Source: Oleiharenicola sp. (GTDB lineage: Bacteria; Verrucomicrobiota; Verrucomicrobiia; Opitutales; Opitutaceae). Taken from it: DNA of 64,000 bases. This document shows, one piece after another, positions 16,117 through 23,355 of this stretch. The stretch is from assembly GCA_025363455.1 (NCBI GenBank), contig JANYDW010000013.1, positions 1-64,000 on the forward strand. Direction: 5' to 3'. How positions within the stretch are numbered: the stretch's first letter is position 1; each line of letters starts with the position of its first letter. The position numbers were made by a program, and so were the translations under genes. The notes under the pieces were generated by a model that was not told the origin of the DNA, made no database searches, and saw nothing but the letters and a program-made list of their open reading frames with translations.

Positions 16117-17082
16117 TCACGGGGCGAGGGTCACGTCCGCCGGCTGGCCGGGATGCAAGTCGCGGGTGGCGGTTGGGTCGAAGACGGCCTCGACCATGAA
16201 GACGAGCTTGGCGCGATTCTCGCGGTTATAGAGCACGGGTGGCGTGTATTCCGGTTTCGGAGACAGGTAGGTAATGTGGGCGGTGAGCGGCGCGGGTTGA
16301 CCGGAGAGCATGACGTGGACGACCGAGCCGGCCTTGAGCGCACCGAATGCCGCCTCGGGCACGAAAAAACGGACCTTGAGATTGGCGGGGGGGAGCAGCG
16401 CCACGACCGGCTGGCCGGCCGCGACGAATTCGCCCACGCGGAACAGGGTGTCGTAAACCAATGCGGCCACTGGGGCGGAACGGTTTTTCTGGGCAACGTT
16501 CCAGCCGGCCCGGTCGAGGGCGGCTTGCGCAGCTGAGGCGTCGGCCTCGGCGGCGGCGATGGCATCGGGCCGGCCGCCCAGCCGGGCGGTGTCGAGCTGG
16601 GCGGCGGTTTGCGCGATGAGCGCGAGGTTGGCCACGTGGTTGAGCCGCACGCGGTCGAAGTCATCATCAGACAGCACGGTGGTCTCGTGGAGCCTGGTCG
16701 CGCGTTCCAGTTCGCGGCCGGAAAGGTCCGCCGCTGCGCGGGTCTGCGTCAGGCGGGCCTCGAGGGTGGTGAGTTCGGAGGGCCGTGAACCCTTGCGCAG
16801 GTCGGCGAGGCGGGCCTGGGCAGCCCGCAGCTTTTCGGCGGCCTCGCGCATCGTGGACAGCTCGGCACTGTGTTCGAGGGTGAAAAGCTCGGCGCCGGCC
16901 TCGACCCGGGTACCGCGAGTGACGGCGAGGTTCTCGAGCTGGCCGCCCAACGGCGCGGCGACATACACGAACTCGCCCTCCAGGTAACCTTGGTAGGCGG
17001 ATGATTCGCGCCGGGTGCAGGCGCCGAGCAGGAGGACCGCGAGAAAAGCGGGCGCGAGTCTAGCGGGAGAATAGTTTTTCAT
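16117..17082 (-). CDS. HlyD-family periplasmic adaptor lipoprotein
   Basis: Membrane-fusion subunit (321 residues) of the efflux system. The leader MKNYSPARLAPAFLAVLLLGAC ends in a lipobox (LLGAC), so the protein is probably a lipoprotein. Then come a lipoyl/barrel-sandwich half (VAAPLGGQLENLAVTRGTRVEAGAELFTLE), a long alpha-hairpin (about residues 70-200), the second lipoyl half (APVAALVYDTLFRVGEFVAAGQPVVALLP) and a beta-barrel domain. It resembles YbhG. The start overlaps the end of the tetR gene by 23 bp, so translation is probably coupled. Confidence 0.9.
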   Translation of the reverse strand: MKNYSPARLAPAFLAVLLLGACTRRESSAYQGYLEGEFVYVAAPLGGQLENLAVTRGTRVEAGAELFTLEHSAELSTMREAAEKLRAAQARLADLRKGSRPSELTTLEARLTQTRAAADLSGRELERATRLHETTVLSDDDFDRVRLNHVANLALIAQTAAQLDTARLGGRPDAIAAAEADASAAQAALDRAGWNVAQKNRSAPVAALVYDTLFRVGEFVAAGQPVVALLPPANLKVRFFVPEAAFGALKAGSVVHVMLSGQPAPLTAHITYLSPKPEYTPPVLYNRENRAKLVFMVEAVFDPTATRDLHPGQPADVTLAP

Positions 17083-17707
17083 GTTCTTTGCGGCCGGCGG
17101 GGGTGAGCAGTCCGCCGAAAAAGAGGTCGATGGCACGGGGCACGATGTCACGCGGGGTGAGGCCCAACCGGTCCATGGTGGCGGGTTGGATGAGGCCATT
17201 CATGGCTGAGAGGAAAAAGGCGACCGCGAAAGCGGGGTCGAGGTCGGTGCGCACCATGCCGGCCACCTGGCCTTCCTCGATGAAACGCCCGAAGACGTAC
17301 GGGATGTTTTTCTCCCGCATCTCGGCGATCTGCCGGTAAATCTCGGGGGCGAAGCGCTGCAGGTCGCGCAGCAGGCGGGGATTCATCCGCGCCGTCCGTT
17401 CCACCATGCCCTCGGCGAAGCCGCGGAGCTTTGCGGCGAAATTCAGCCGCCGGTTGGCAAACAGCTCGTCCGCGGAGGCGCGGATTTCCCGGCTGAGATC
17501 CTCGACCACGGCGCGGATGAGGGCCTCTTTGCCGGCGAAGTGCACGTAGAGCGTCTTCTTGCTCATGCCGAGTTCAACGGCGAGTTCGTCCATGGTGCAC
17601 TGGCTGTAGCCATGCGCAAAGAAATGGGCGCGGGCCTGACGCAGGATGCGGGTGGGCACCGGAGGTTCGATGGCCGGGGGGCGGGAGATCGTGGTGGAGC
17701 CAGGCAT
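17060..17707 (-). CDS. TetR-family transcriptional regulator
   Basis: The 215-residue repressor is the first gene of the efflux operon. The N-terminal HTH is typical: ILRQARAHFFAHGYSQCTMDELAVELGMSKKTLYVHFAGKEAL (about residues 22-65). The C-terminal ligand-binding domain is all-helical and its sequence is unlike well-known subgroups. The stop overlaps the HlyD gene start. A perfect 8-bp inverted repeat with a TTGACG -35-like box lies 8-45 bp upstream of the start, as expected for autoregulation. The inducer is unknown. Confidence 0.92.
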   Translation of the reverse strand: MPGSTTISRPPAIEPPVPTRILRQARAHFFAHGYSQCTMDELAVELGMSKKTLYVHFAGKEALIRAVVEDLSREIRASADELFANRRLNFAAKLRGFAEGMVERTARMNPRLLRDLQRFAPEIYRQIAEMREKNIPYVFGRFIEEGQVAGMVRTDLDPAFAVAFFLSAMNGLIQPATMDRLGLTPRDIVPRAIDLFFGGLLTPAGRKEHEKLFSR

Positions 17708-17714
17708 AAACCTA

Positions 17715-17751
17715 AGGAAACTTTAAAAGTATTTATAGTTTCCTGCGTCAA
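17715..17751 (-). promoter_or_regulatory. probable TetR operator and promoter of the efflux operon
   Basis: AGGAAACT (17715-17722) and AGTTTCCT (17737-17744) form a perfect inverted repeat with a 14-bp spacer. On the minus strand, TTGACG (17751-17746) and TTTAAA (17727-17722), 18 bp apart, could be the -35 and -10 boxes, so the repeat overlaps the core promoter. Confidence 0.5.
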
Positions 17752-17809
17752 GACGCATTTTTTTTGGAGTGGCGATTGCGTTGTCGGTGCTGAAACCTAG
17801 CTTCCGCCC

Positions 17810-19183
17810 ATGCCCGTGCAGGCCAGCAACTTTAAAGCCGAAATCTCCACCCTCCTGGGGAACAAGGACTATGCCGGCTTGAAGGCGAAACTGGTACCCT
17901 GGCTGCCGGCCGATGCGGCGCCGATCTTGTCGGAGCTGCCGGTGGAGCAGCTGGCCGTGCTATTCCGCGGCTGTTCGAAGGAGCTGGGCGCGGCGGTGTT
18001 CACCTATCTCGAGCATGGCGCCAAGCACAAGCTCCTGAAGGTGCTCACGCAGCCGCAGGCGGCCGCGCTGCTGAACGAACTGCCCGCGGATGACCGCACC
18101 ACTTTTCTCAACGAGCTGCCACTCGACATCGCCATGCAGCTGCTCGGGCTGCTCACGCCCGAGGAGCGCAAGATCGCCCAGGACCTGCTGGCCTACCCCG
18201 AGCACAGCGTCGGCCGCATGATGACGCTGGACTATGTGGCCGTGCGCTCCGACTGGACCGTGCGCGAGTGCCTCGATTTCATCCGCACCCACGGCTACGA
18301 CCGGGAGACGCTCAACATGATCTTCGTCACGGACGCAGGCGGCCACCTGCTCGATGACATCCGGGTGCGGCGTTTCTTGTTGGCGGAGCCGGACACAAAG
18401 GTCAGCGCGCTGATGGATGGCAATTACGCCACCCTGGCCCCCACCGACGACCGGGAAAAAGCCCTCGGGGTTTTCCGCCGCTACGATCGGGTGGCGCTGC
18501 CCGTGACCGGTCCCGACCACAAGCTCATCGGCATTGTCACCGCCGACGATATGCTCGACGTGGCCTCGGAGGAGGCGACGGAGGACATCCAGAAGCTGGG
18601 CGGCAGCGAGGCGTTGGACGAGCCCTACACCACCATCGCCCTGACCAAGATGGTGAAGAAGCGCGCCAGCTGGCTCGTGGTGCTGTTCCTCGGCGAAATG
18701 CTGACCGCGACCGCGATGAGCTATTTCGAGGACGAGTTGGCGAAGGCCATTGTGCTCTCCCTGTTCATCCCGCTGGTCATCAGTTCGGGTGGCAACGCCG
18801 GCTCGCAGGCGGCGACGCTGGTCATCCGCGCGCTGGCCCTCGGGGAATTCAAGCTGCGGGACTGGTGGCGGATCATGCGCCGGGAACTGGCGGCAGGCTT
18901 CATGCTCGGCCTGATCCTGGGCGCCATCGGGTTTCTACGCATCGTGATCTGGTCGCGTTTTTCCCACATTTACGACCCGAGCCCGCTGAAGGTAGCCACG
19001 ACAGTCGGGGCAGCGCTGGTCGGCATCGTGCTGTGGGGCTCGCTGATGGGCTCGATGCTGCCATTGATCCTGAAACGTCTCGGCTTCGACCCGGCGACCT
19101 CGAGCGCGCCGTTCGTGGCGACCCTCGTCGATGTGACGGGCCTGATCATCTACTTCTCGGTCGCGCTCCTTGTCATGCTGTGA
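17810..19183 (+). CDS. mgtE: magnesium transporter MgtE
   Basis: Mg2+ channel of 457 residues, full length for the family. It has an N-terminal helical superhelix domain (about 20-125, with LNELPADDRTTFLNELP), tandem CBS domains (about 130-250, including YPEHSVGRMMTLDYVAV and IGIVTADDMLDV) and a plug helix. Five transmembrane helices follow (about 280-457), with the pore signature PLVISSGGNAGSQAATLVIRALALGE. The CBS domains gate the channel by sensing cytosolic Mg2+. The stop codon overlaps the GTG start of the next gene, so the two are translationally coupled. Confidence 0.95.
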   Translation: MPVQASNFKAEISTLLGNKDYAGLKAKLVPWLPADAAPILSELPVEQLAVLFRGCSKELGAAVFTYLEHGAKHKLLKVLTQPQAAALLNELPADDRTTFLNELPLDIAMQLLGLLTPEERKIAQDLLAYPEHSVGRMMTLDYVAVRSDWTVRECLDFIRTHGYDRETLNMIFVTDAGGHLLDDIRVRRFLLAEPDTKVSALMDGNYATLAPTDDREKALGVFRRYDRVALPVTGPDHKLIGIVTADDMLDVASEEATEDIQKLGGSEALDEPYTTIALTKMVKKRASWLVVLFLGEMLTATAMSYFEDELAKAIVLSLFIPLVISSGGNAGSQAATLVIRALALGEFKLRDWWRIMRRELAAGFMLGLILGAIGFLRIVIWSRFSHIYDPSPLKVATTVGAALVGIVLWGSLMGSMLPLILKRLGFDPATSSAPFVATLVDVTGLIIYFSVALLVML

Positions 19184-19620
19184 CCGCCAATCTGACGACC
19201 GGCCAGGGAGTGCTATTATACGATGGCCAATGCGGTCTGTGCAACCGGATCGTGCGGTTACTCCTCCGGACCGACCGGGCCGGCCGATTGAAGTTTGCGC
19301 CGCTGCAGGGTGCACCGGCCCAAGCCTTTCTCCGGCAGCAGGGCCTGCCCACGGAGGACTTCGACAGTCTCGTGTTTGTGCCCGATTGGGCGAATCCCCG
19401 ACCCGGTACGTATCTGTTGCGGACCGACGGGGCTCTGGCGGCGGCGGCATTGGTTGGTGGAGTCTGGCGGCTGGTTACCTGGATGCGGATCCTGCCCGCT
19501 TGGCTCCGCGATCCCATCTACAAGCTGGTCGCCCGTTCGCGCTACGCGTTGTTCGGGGAGTATCGAGGGAAACCGCTCGCGGAATCGGTGGGGGGCGGCC
19601 GGTTTCTAGAGGCCTCATAA
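19180..19620 (+). CDS. DCC-family thiol-disulfide oxidoreductase-like protein (DUF393)
   Basis: The 146-residue protein opens with the family motif VLLYDGQCGLCNRIVRLLL, where DGxCxLC holds the putative redox Cys pair. It continues with LKFAPLQG and a C-terminal RDPIYKLVARSRYALFG, also typical of DUF393. The fold is predicted to be thioredoxin-like; substrates are unknown. GTG at 19180 overlaps the mgtE TGA (GTGA), which fixes the start and suggests coupling. A shared role with Mg2+ transport is not established. Confidence 0.88.
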   Translation: MTANLTTGQGVLLYDGQCGLCNRIVRLLLRTDRAGRLKFAPLQGAPAQAFLRQQGLPTEDFDSLVFVPDWANPRPGTYLLRTDGALAAAALVGGVWRLVTWMRILPAWLRDPIYKLVARSRYALFGEYRGKPLAESVGGGRFLEAS

Positions 19621-19634
19621 AGTCGTATAACCCA

Positions 19635-19662
19635 ATAAAAAGGCCGGACTGACGTCCGGCCC
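19635..19662 (-). terminator. intrinsic terminator of the RRM protein gene
   Basis: GCCGGAC (19643-19649) and GTCCGGC (19654-19660) form a hairpin with a 4-base loop. On the minus strand it is followed by a CTTTTTATT tract, suited to end transcription of the RNA-binding protein gene. Confidence 0.7.
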
Positions 19663-19688
19663 GGAAAGAGAGATAATATCTGGCAGGT

Positions 19689-20120
19689 TTATTCGCGGCC
19701 GTAGCCGCCACCGCCGGCGTCACCACCGCCCCCGCGATCGCCACGGTAACCGCCGCCACCACCGCGACCACCGCGATAGCCGCCGCCGCCACCCCGACCG
19801 CCGCGGCCACCACCGTAGCCACCCCGACCGCCACCGCCAAAGCCGCCTCCACCAGGCGGACGCTCCTCGCGCGGGCGCGCGATGTTGACCGCCAGGGCGC
19901 GGCCCTCGATCTCATGTCCGTGGAACTTTTCCACGCATTGCTGGGCCTCCTCAGCATTCGCCATCGTCACGAAGGCGAATCCACGGGAACGACCGGTGAA
20001 TTTGTCGAAGATAATCTCAACGACACTGACGGTTCCGACCTGGCCGAACAGGGCCTCGAGGTCCTGGGCGGTGCTGGCGAAGGGAAGATTCCCCACGTAG
20101 AGCTTGTTGTTTTCTGACAT
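19689..20120 (-). CDS. RRM-domain RNA-binding protein with Gly-rich tail
   Basis: The 143-residue protein is of the bacterial cold-shock/cyanobacterial Rbp type. A single RRM spans residues 5-80 with RNP2 KLYVGNLPF and RNP1 SRGFAFVTM. The tail (about 90-143) is an RGG-type Gly/Arg/Tyr-rich stretch of short GGGYRGG repeats. It probably binds single-stranded RNA as a chaperone or stability factor. ATG 20120 (MSENNKLYVG) is chosen because the upstream extension is atypical. A terminator lies about 30 bp after the stop. It is divergent from the SWIB gene with about 290 bp between, in which no further gene is seen. Confidence 0.92.
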   Translation of the reverse strand: MSENNKLYVGNLPFASTAQDLEALFGQVGTVSVVEIIFDKFTGRSRGFAFVTMANAEEAQQCVEKFHGHEIEGRALAVNIARPREERPPGGGGFGGGGRGGYGGGRGGRGGGGGYRGGRGGGGGYRGDRGGGGDAGGGGYGRE

Positions 20121-20410
20121 GTGATGATGAGAGCTGATGCTGCTGCCTGCCGCCCGTCCCCGGCTGTCGGATTTCAAATCATCACTGAACACTAACGCTC
20201 ACCTGACAATTCTCCGTGGCGGTAGAAACTAACAAACAACCAACCCAACGCGGGAAAGGCTGGCCCGGCGGACGGTCTTAGCAAGCGATTATTGGGCCCG
20301 AAAAGTCCGGGTCCGGCCGGACCGCCGGCCGATTCTCCCTCTGAAAAAATGAATTTTCCCTCTAGAAAATCGTTGCATTGCCTCGGACGCGTTCTATGAC
20401 GAATAGCACT

Positions 20411-20680
20411 ATGGCTAAAAAAACCACCCGTAAACCTAACGCCGCTTTCATGAAGCCGGTAACTCCCGACGCCAAGCTCGCTGTTGTCGTTGGTTCCACT
20501 CCGCTGCCCCGCACGGAAATGACGAAGAAACTCTGGGCCTACATCAAGAAGAATGGCCTCCAGGACAAGAAGAACAGGCGCATGATCAATGCCGACGAAG
20601 CCCTCAAGGCTGTCTTCAACGGCAAGGCTCAGGTCAGCATGTTCGACATGACCAAGCTGGTCAGCAAGCACGTGTCCTGA
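20411..20680 (+). CDS. SWIB/MDM2-domain protein
   Basis: A small basic protein of 89 residues consisting almost wholly of a SWIB domain (about residues 12-88): AFMKPVTPDAKLAVVVG, LPRTEMTKKLWAYIKKNGLQD and INADEALKAVF. SWIB domains occur in eukaryotic chromatin factors and in chlamydiae and Verrucomicrobiota, where they may act as nucleoid or DNA-compaction proteins; the bacterial role is not established. ATG 20411 (MAKKTTRK) is preferred; an ATG at 20396 is 15 bp upstream, and neither has a clear Shine-Dalgarno. A strong terminator follows. The gene supports a Planctomycetota-Verrucomicrobiota-Chlamydiota-type host. Confidence 0.9.
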   Translation: MAKKTTRKPNAAFMKPVTPDAKLAVVVGSTPLPRTEMTKKLWAYIKKNGLQDKKNRRMINADEALKAVFNGKAQVSMFDMTKLVSKHVS

Positions 20681-20710
20681 TTTCAGTCGCAAACTGAATC
20701 ACCCTTTAAA

Positions 20711-20745
20711 CCGCCGCGGAGCAATCCGCGGCGGTTTTGTTTTTG
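20711..20745 (+). terminator. intrinsic terminator of the SWIB gene
   Basis: CCGCCGCGGA-GCAA-TCCGCGGCGG is a perfect 10-bp stem followed by TTTTGTTTTT. It lies 30 bp after the stop codon. Confidence 0.93.
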
Positions 20746-20765
20746 GGAGAGTGGGTTTCGTCCCT

Positions 20766-20831
20766 GTAGGAGCCTGCTTGCAGGCGATAAAAAACGCGGG
20801 CATTTAACATCGCTTGCAAGCAAGCTCCTAC
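20766..20831. repeat. GTAGGAGC palindrome
   Basis: Arms GTAGGAGCCTGCTTGCAGGCGAT and ATCGCTTGCAAGCAAGCTCCTAC. The right arm overlaps the first codons of the EamA reading frame that begins at 20814. Confidence 0.85.
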
Positions 20832-21794
20832 AATCGGACCCACCAGCACGCCTTGATCGGCTTGCTGGTCGCCAATCTTTTCTGGGGCTTGAGCTTTCCG
20901 CTGATCAAGGCGGTGGTCTTCACCCACGAGCAGCTGCTGCCGGGCAGCGGGAACTGGTTTGTCACGGCCATGACGCTCGCACCGCGGTTCCTGCTGTCAG
21001 CTGCCGTCATGCTGGTGGTCGCGCGCGCGTCAGTGCGCCACCTGTCCGGGCTGGAGTTGAGGCAGGGCCTGCTGCTGGGGATCTCCAACGCCTTGGGCAT
21101 GGTGCTGCAGGTGGACGGCCTGCAGTTCACCTCGGCGTCGGTCTCGGCCTTCCTCACCCAGTTTTCCGCCATCATGATCCCGGTGGTCGTGGCCCTGCGG
21201 GTCCGGCGGTCGCCGCCGGCCTTGGTGTGGCTGTGCGCCGCGCTGGTGCTGGCCGGCGTGGCGATCCTCGGTCGCTTCGATTTCCGCACCCTGCACCTCG
21301 GTCGGGGCGAGCTCGAGACGATGCTCAGTTCGGTGTTCTTCATGTGGCAGATCTTTGTCCTGGAGGACAAGCGCTGCGCGGCGAACCGGGCGCTGGCGGT
21401 CAGCACCGTGATGTTTGCGATCGAGGGGGTCGTCTTCGCCGGCATGGCCCTGGGTACAGCCCGGTCACCCGCCGACTGCCTGGTGCCGTGGACCTCGGTG
21501 CCGTGGCTCGGTTTCAGCGGCTTGCTCACGGTGATCTGCACGCTCGGCGCCTTCCTGCTCATGATCCGCTGGCAGCCCAAGATCACGGCCACGGAGGCGG
21601 GGTTGATCTATTGCTTCGAACCCGTGTTCGCCTCGGTGATGGCGCTGTTCCTGCCCGCGCTGTTTTCGCGCTGGGTGGGATTTGATTATGCCAACGAGAC
21701 CCTGACGTGGCAGCTGCTCGCGGGGGGAGGGTTGATCACTCTCGCCAACATCCTGCTCCAGGCCCGCCCACCGGCGGCAACCAGGGCCACTTGA
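20814..21794 (+). CDS. EamA/DMT-family transporter
   Basis: A drug/metabolite transporter of about 326 residues with ten hydrophobic segments in two EamA repeats. The first begins ALIGLLVANLFWGLSFPLIKAVV and the second follows GRGELETMLSSVFFMWQIF. No ATG lies near the family start: codons 1-6 (from TTG 20814) are inside the right arm of a palindromic repeat, and the next candidate is TTG 20853. The repeat probably replaced or disrupted the native start region. Substrate unknown; members export amino acids or metabolites. Confidence 0.82.
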   Translation: MQASSYNRTHQHALIGLLVANLFWGLSFPLIKAVVFTHEQLLPGSGNWFVTAMTLAPRFLLSAAVMLVVARASVRHLSGLELRQGLLLGISNALGMVLQVDGLQFTSASVSAFLTQFSAIMIPVVVALRVRRSPPALVWLCAALVLAGVAILGRFDFRTLHLGRGELETMLSSVFFMWQIFVLEDKRCAANRALAVSTVMFAIEGVVFAGMALGTARSPADCLVPWTSVPWLGFSGLLTVICTLGAFLLMIRWQPKITATEAGLIYCFEPVFASVMALFLPALFSRWVGFDYANETLTWQLLAGGGLITLANILLQARPPAATRAT

Positions 21795-21814
21795 CCCGGG
21801 AGCGGCCAACCCGC

Positions 21815-22238
21815 TCAAGTATACTATTGGTTGACATCACCAGGCTGGCTTCCTTCCTGCCTGGCGGAGCCGGAGCCACTCCAGCAGGAGCAGTGTGCGC
21901 TCGGCATCGGGCATGCGTCGGCCGCTGACAAAGTACTCGTTCACGGCCTGACGTTGGAGCCCCAGCAGACGGGCCAGCTGGGCCTTCTCGCCGCGTTTCC
22001 TCAGCAGCGGGCGGACGTCGGCCACGAGTTGATTCCAGAGCGGAGTGTCGCGGCCGGGACGGATCGTGGCGCCGACGGTGCGCGGAGGAGCCATCCGTCT
22101 CCTGGCCGAGGCGCGGGCGGTGTCGGAGAGTGAGGCAAGCAGAACTTCAATCGGCCAATGACTATAGGGAAACGGGGTTTTTGCCATGGGCTCACCTCTC
22201 GCCAAAATAGGGCTGATGTCAACTAATAGTATACTTGA
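21815..22238. repeat. 25-bp inverted repeats flanking a single HTH gene
   Basis: The left end (21815-21839) starts TCAAGTATACTATTGG and ends TTGACATCA. The right end (22214-22238) is its reverse complement with one mismatch in 25. Homology stops sharply on both sides of each arm. The 424-bp segment contains only the HTH gene, whose stop codon lies in the left arm. Each arm carries the 8-bp palindrome AGTATACT and a TTGACA box. It could be a minimal mobile cassette, or a pair of operators for the encoded regulator. Confidence 0.7.
21837..22187 (-). CDS. HTH (XRE-like) DNA-binding protein inside an inverted-repeat cassette
   Basis: The 116-residue protein has a C-terminal helix-turn-helix of XRE type (about residues 56-104, KAQLARLLGLQRQAVNEYFVSG). 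The N-terminus (AKTPFPYSHWPIEVLLASLSDTARASARRRM) is unassigned and basic. ATG 22187 has a good Shine-Dalgarno (GAGAGGTGAG). The TGA is built from the last bases of the left inverted repeat. The gene lies between two EamA genes of opposite orientation. A repressor binding the AGTATACT palindrome in the flanking repeats is a reasonable inference; no transposase or toxin partner is seen. Confidence 0.75.
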   Translation of the reverse strand: MAKTPFPYSHWPIEVLLASLSDTARASARRRMAPPRTVGATIRPGRDTPLWNQLVADVRPLLRKRGEKAQLARLLGLQRQAVNEYFVSGRRMPDAERTLLLLEWLRLRQAGRKPAW

Positions 22239-22267
22239 ACAGAGTCGCCTTCGGCATTGCGGCGGGG

Positions 22268-23116
22268 TCAGACGGACGGGCGCAAACGGATCGCGACCAG
22301 GGCCCGAAGGGTCACCGCGCCCAGCACGATCGCGCCGCCGAGGAGGGCGAACTGGCTGGGCCTTTCGCCCATGTCGAGCATCACCCATACGGGGTTGAGG
22401 ATCGGTTCGACCACGGGGATCAACACGGCCTCCAATGCCGTCACATGCTTGATGGCCTTCGCATAAAGCAAGTAGGCCAGCCCCAGTTGCACGACGCCGA
22501 GCAGGCCAAGGGCGAGCCAGCCGGGGGCCGTTAGCGCCGGGGCCGACCACATGGCCGGCGCGCCGATGGCGAACCCGAGCAGGTTGCCCAAGATGATGGA
22601 TTCCAAGGCGGAGCTGTCTTTCTGCTTGCGCAACAGGATCGTCATGACGGCAAAGCCCAGGCCACTGGCGAGGGCGATCACGAGTCCGGCGAGCTGGCCG
22701 ATTTGCAGGCCCTCGTAGAAAAACACGCCGAGGCCGACGAGGACTGTGGCGATGGTCAGCCAGTCGGCCCGGGTGGTGCGTTCACCGAGCAACCAGGCGC
22801 CGAGCAGCGCGACCCAGACCGGGGCGGTGTATTGGAGGAGAATGGCGTTGGCCGCCGTGGTCATCTTGTTGGCCAGGGTGAACAGGACGGTGCAGGCCGC
22901 ATAGGCGGCGGCCGCGCCCAGCTGGAGCGGGGACCAGGTGAAGCGCAGCGAGCGCCAGCTGACGGCGAGCAAAAACAGGGCGGCGATCAGGCCACGTCCG
23001 CCCGCGGCGGCGAGCCCGGGCCATTCGACGTGCTTGAACAGCACGCCCGCGAGGCTCCAGCACAACGCCGCGCCCAGCAGCAGGCCGACGGACTTGGTGT
23101 GGGCGGGATCGCGCAT
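22268..23116 (-). CDS. EamA/DMT-family transporter
   Basis: The 282-residue transporter has two EamA repeats: KSVGLLLGAALCWSLAGVLFKHVEWPGLAAAGGRGLIAAL and, from about residue 150, GLVIALASGLGFAVMTILLRK. Ten hydrophobic segments are visible. The conserved ANAILLQYTAPVWVALLG and LEAVLIPVVEPILNPVWV motifs place it in the EamA family. It faces the other EamA gene across the inverted-repeat cassette, but the two proteins are not close copies. Substrate unknown. Confidence 0.9.
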   Translation of the reverse strand: MRDPAHTKSVGLLLGAALCWSLAGVLFKHVEWPGLAAAGGRGLIAALFLLAVSWRSLRFTWSPLQLGAAAAYAACTVLFTLANKMTTAANAILLQYTAPVWVALLGAWLLGERTTRADWLTIATVLVGLGVFFYEGLQIGQLAGLVIALASGLGFAVMTILLRKQKDSSALESIILGNLLGFAIGAPAMWSAPALTAPGWLALGLLGVVQLGLAYLLYAKAIKHVTALEAVLIPVVEPILNPVWVMLDMGERPSQFALLGGAIVLGAVTLRALVAIRLRPSV

Positions 23117-23355
23117 GGGGCGACACGATGTGTTGCGGCAGGAGCAGGGAGCAAGGAGCGTTTACCTCCTCACAAACTGCCGAAACGTTGCCACGACGAG
23201 TCACGAGAAGCGTAGGGCTTACAGGATGAAATTCCTCGTGCGGCTATCGCCGCTTTGGAGAGCCCGCTACGCCGCTGGATTCCGGTGACTCCAGCATTCC
23301 GTTGGGGGAGAATGCACTCGCGTACTTGGGGCACATGCCTAGAAACCCACTCCAC

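Noticed and set aside
20814..23116. Composite transposon formed by the two EamA genes in inverted orientation
   Set aside because: The two transporter proteins are not close copies and there are no transposase genes; only the 25-bp inverted repeats around the HTH gene are significant.
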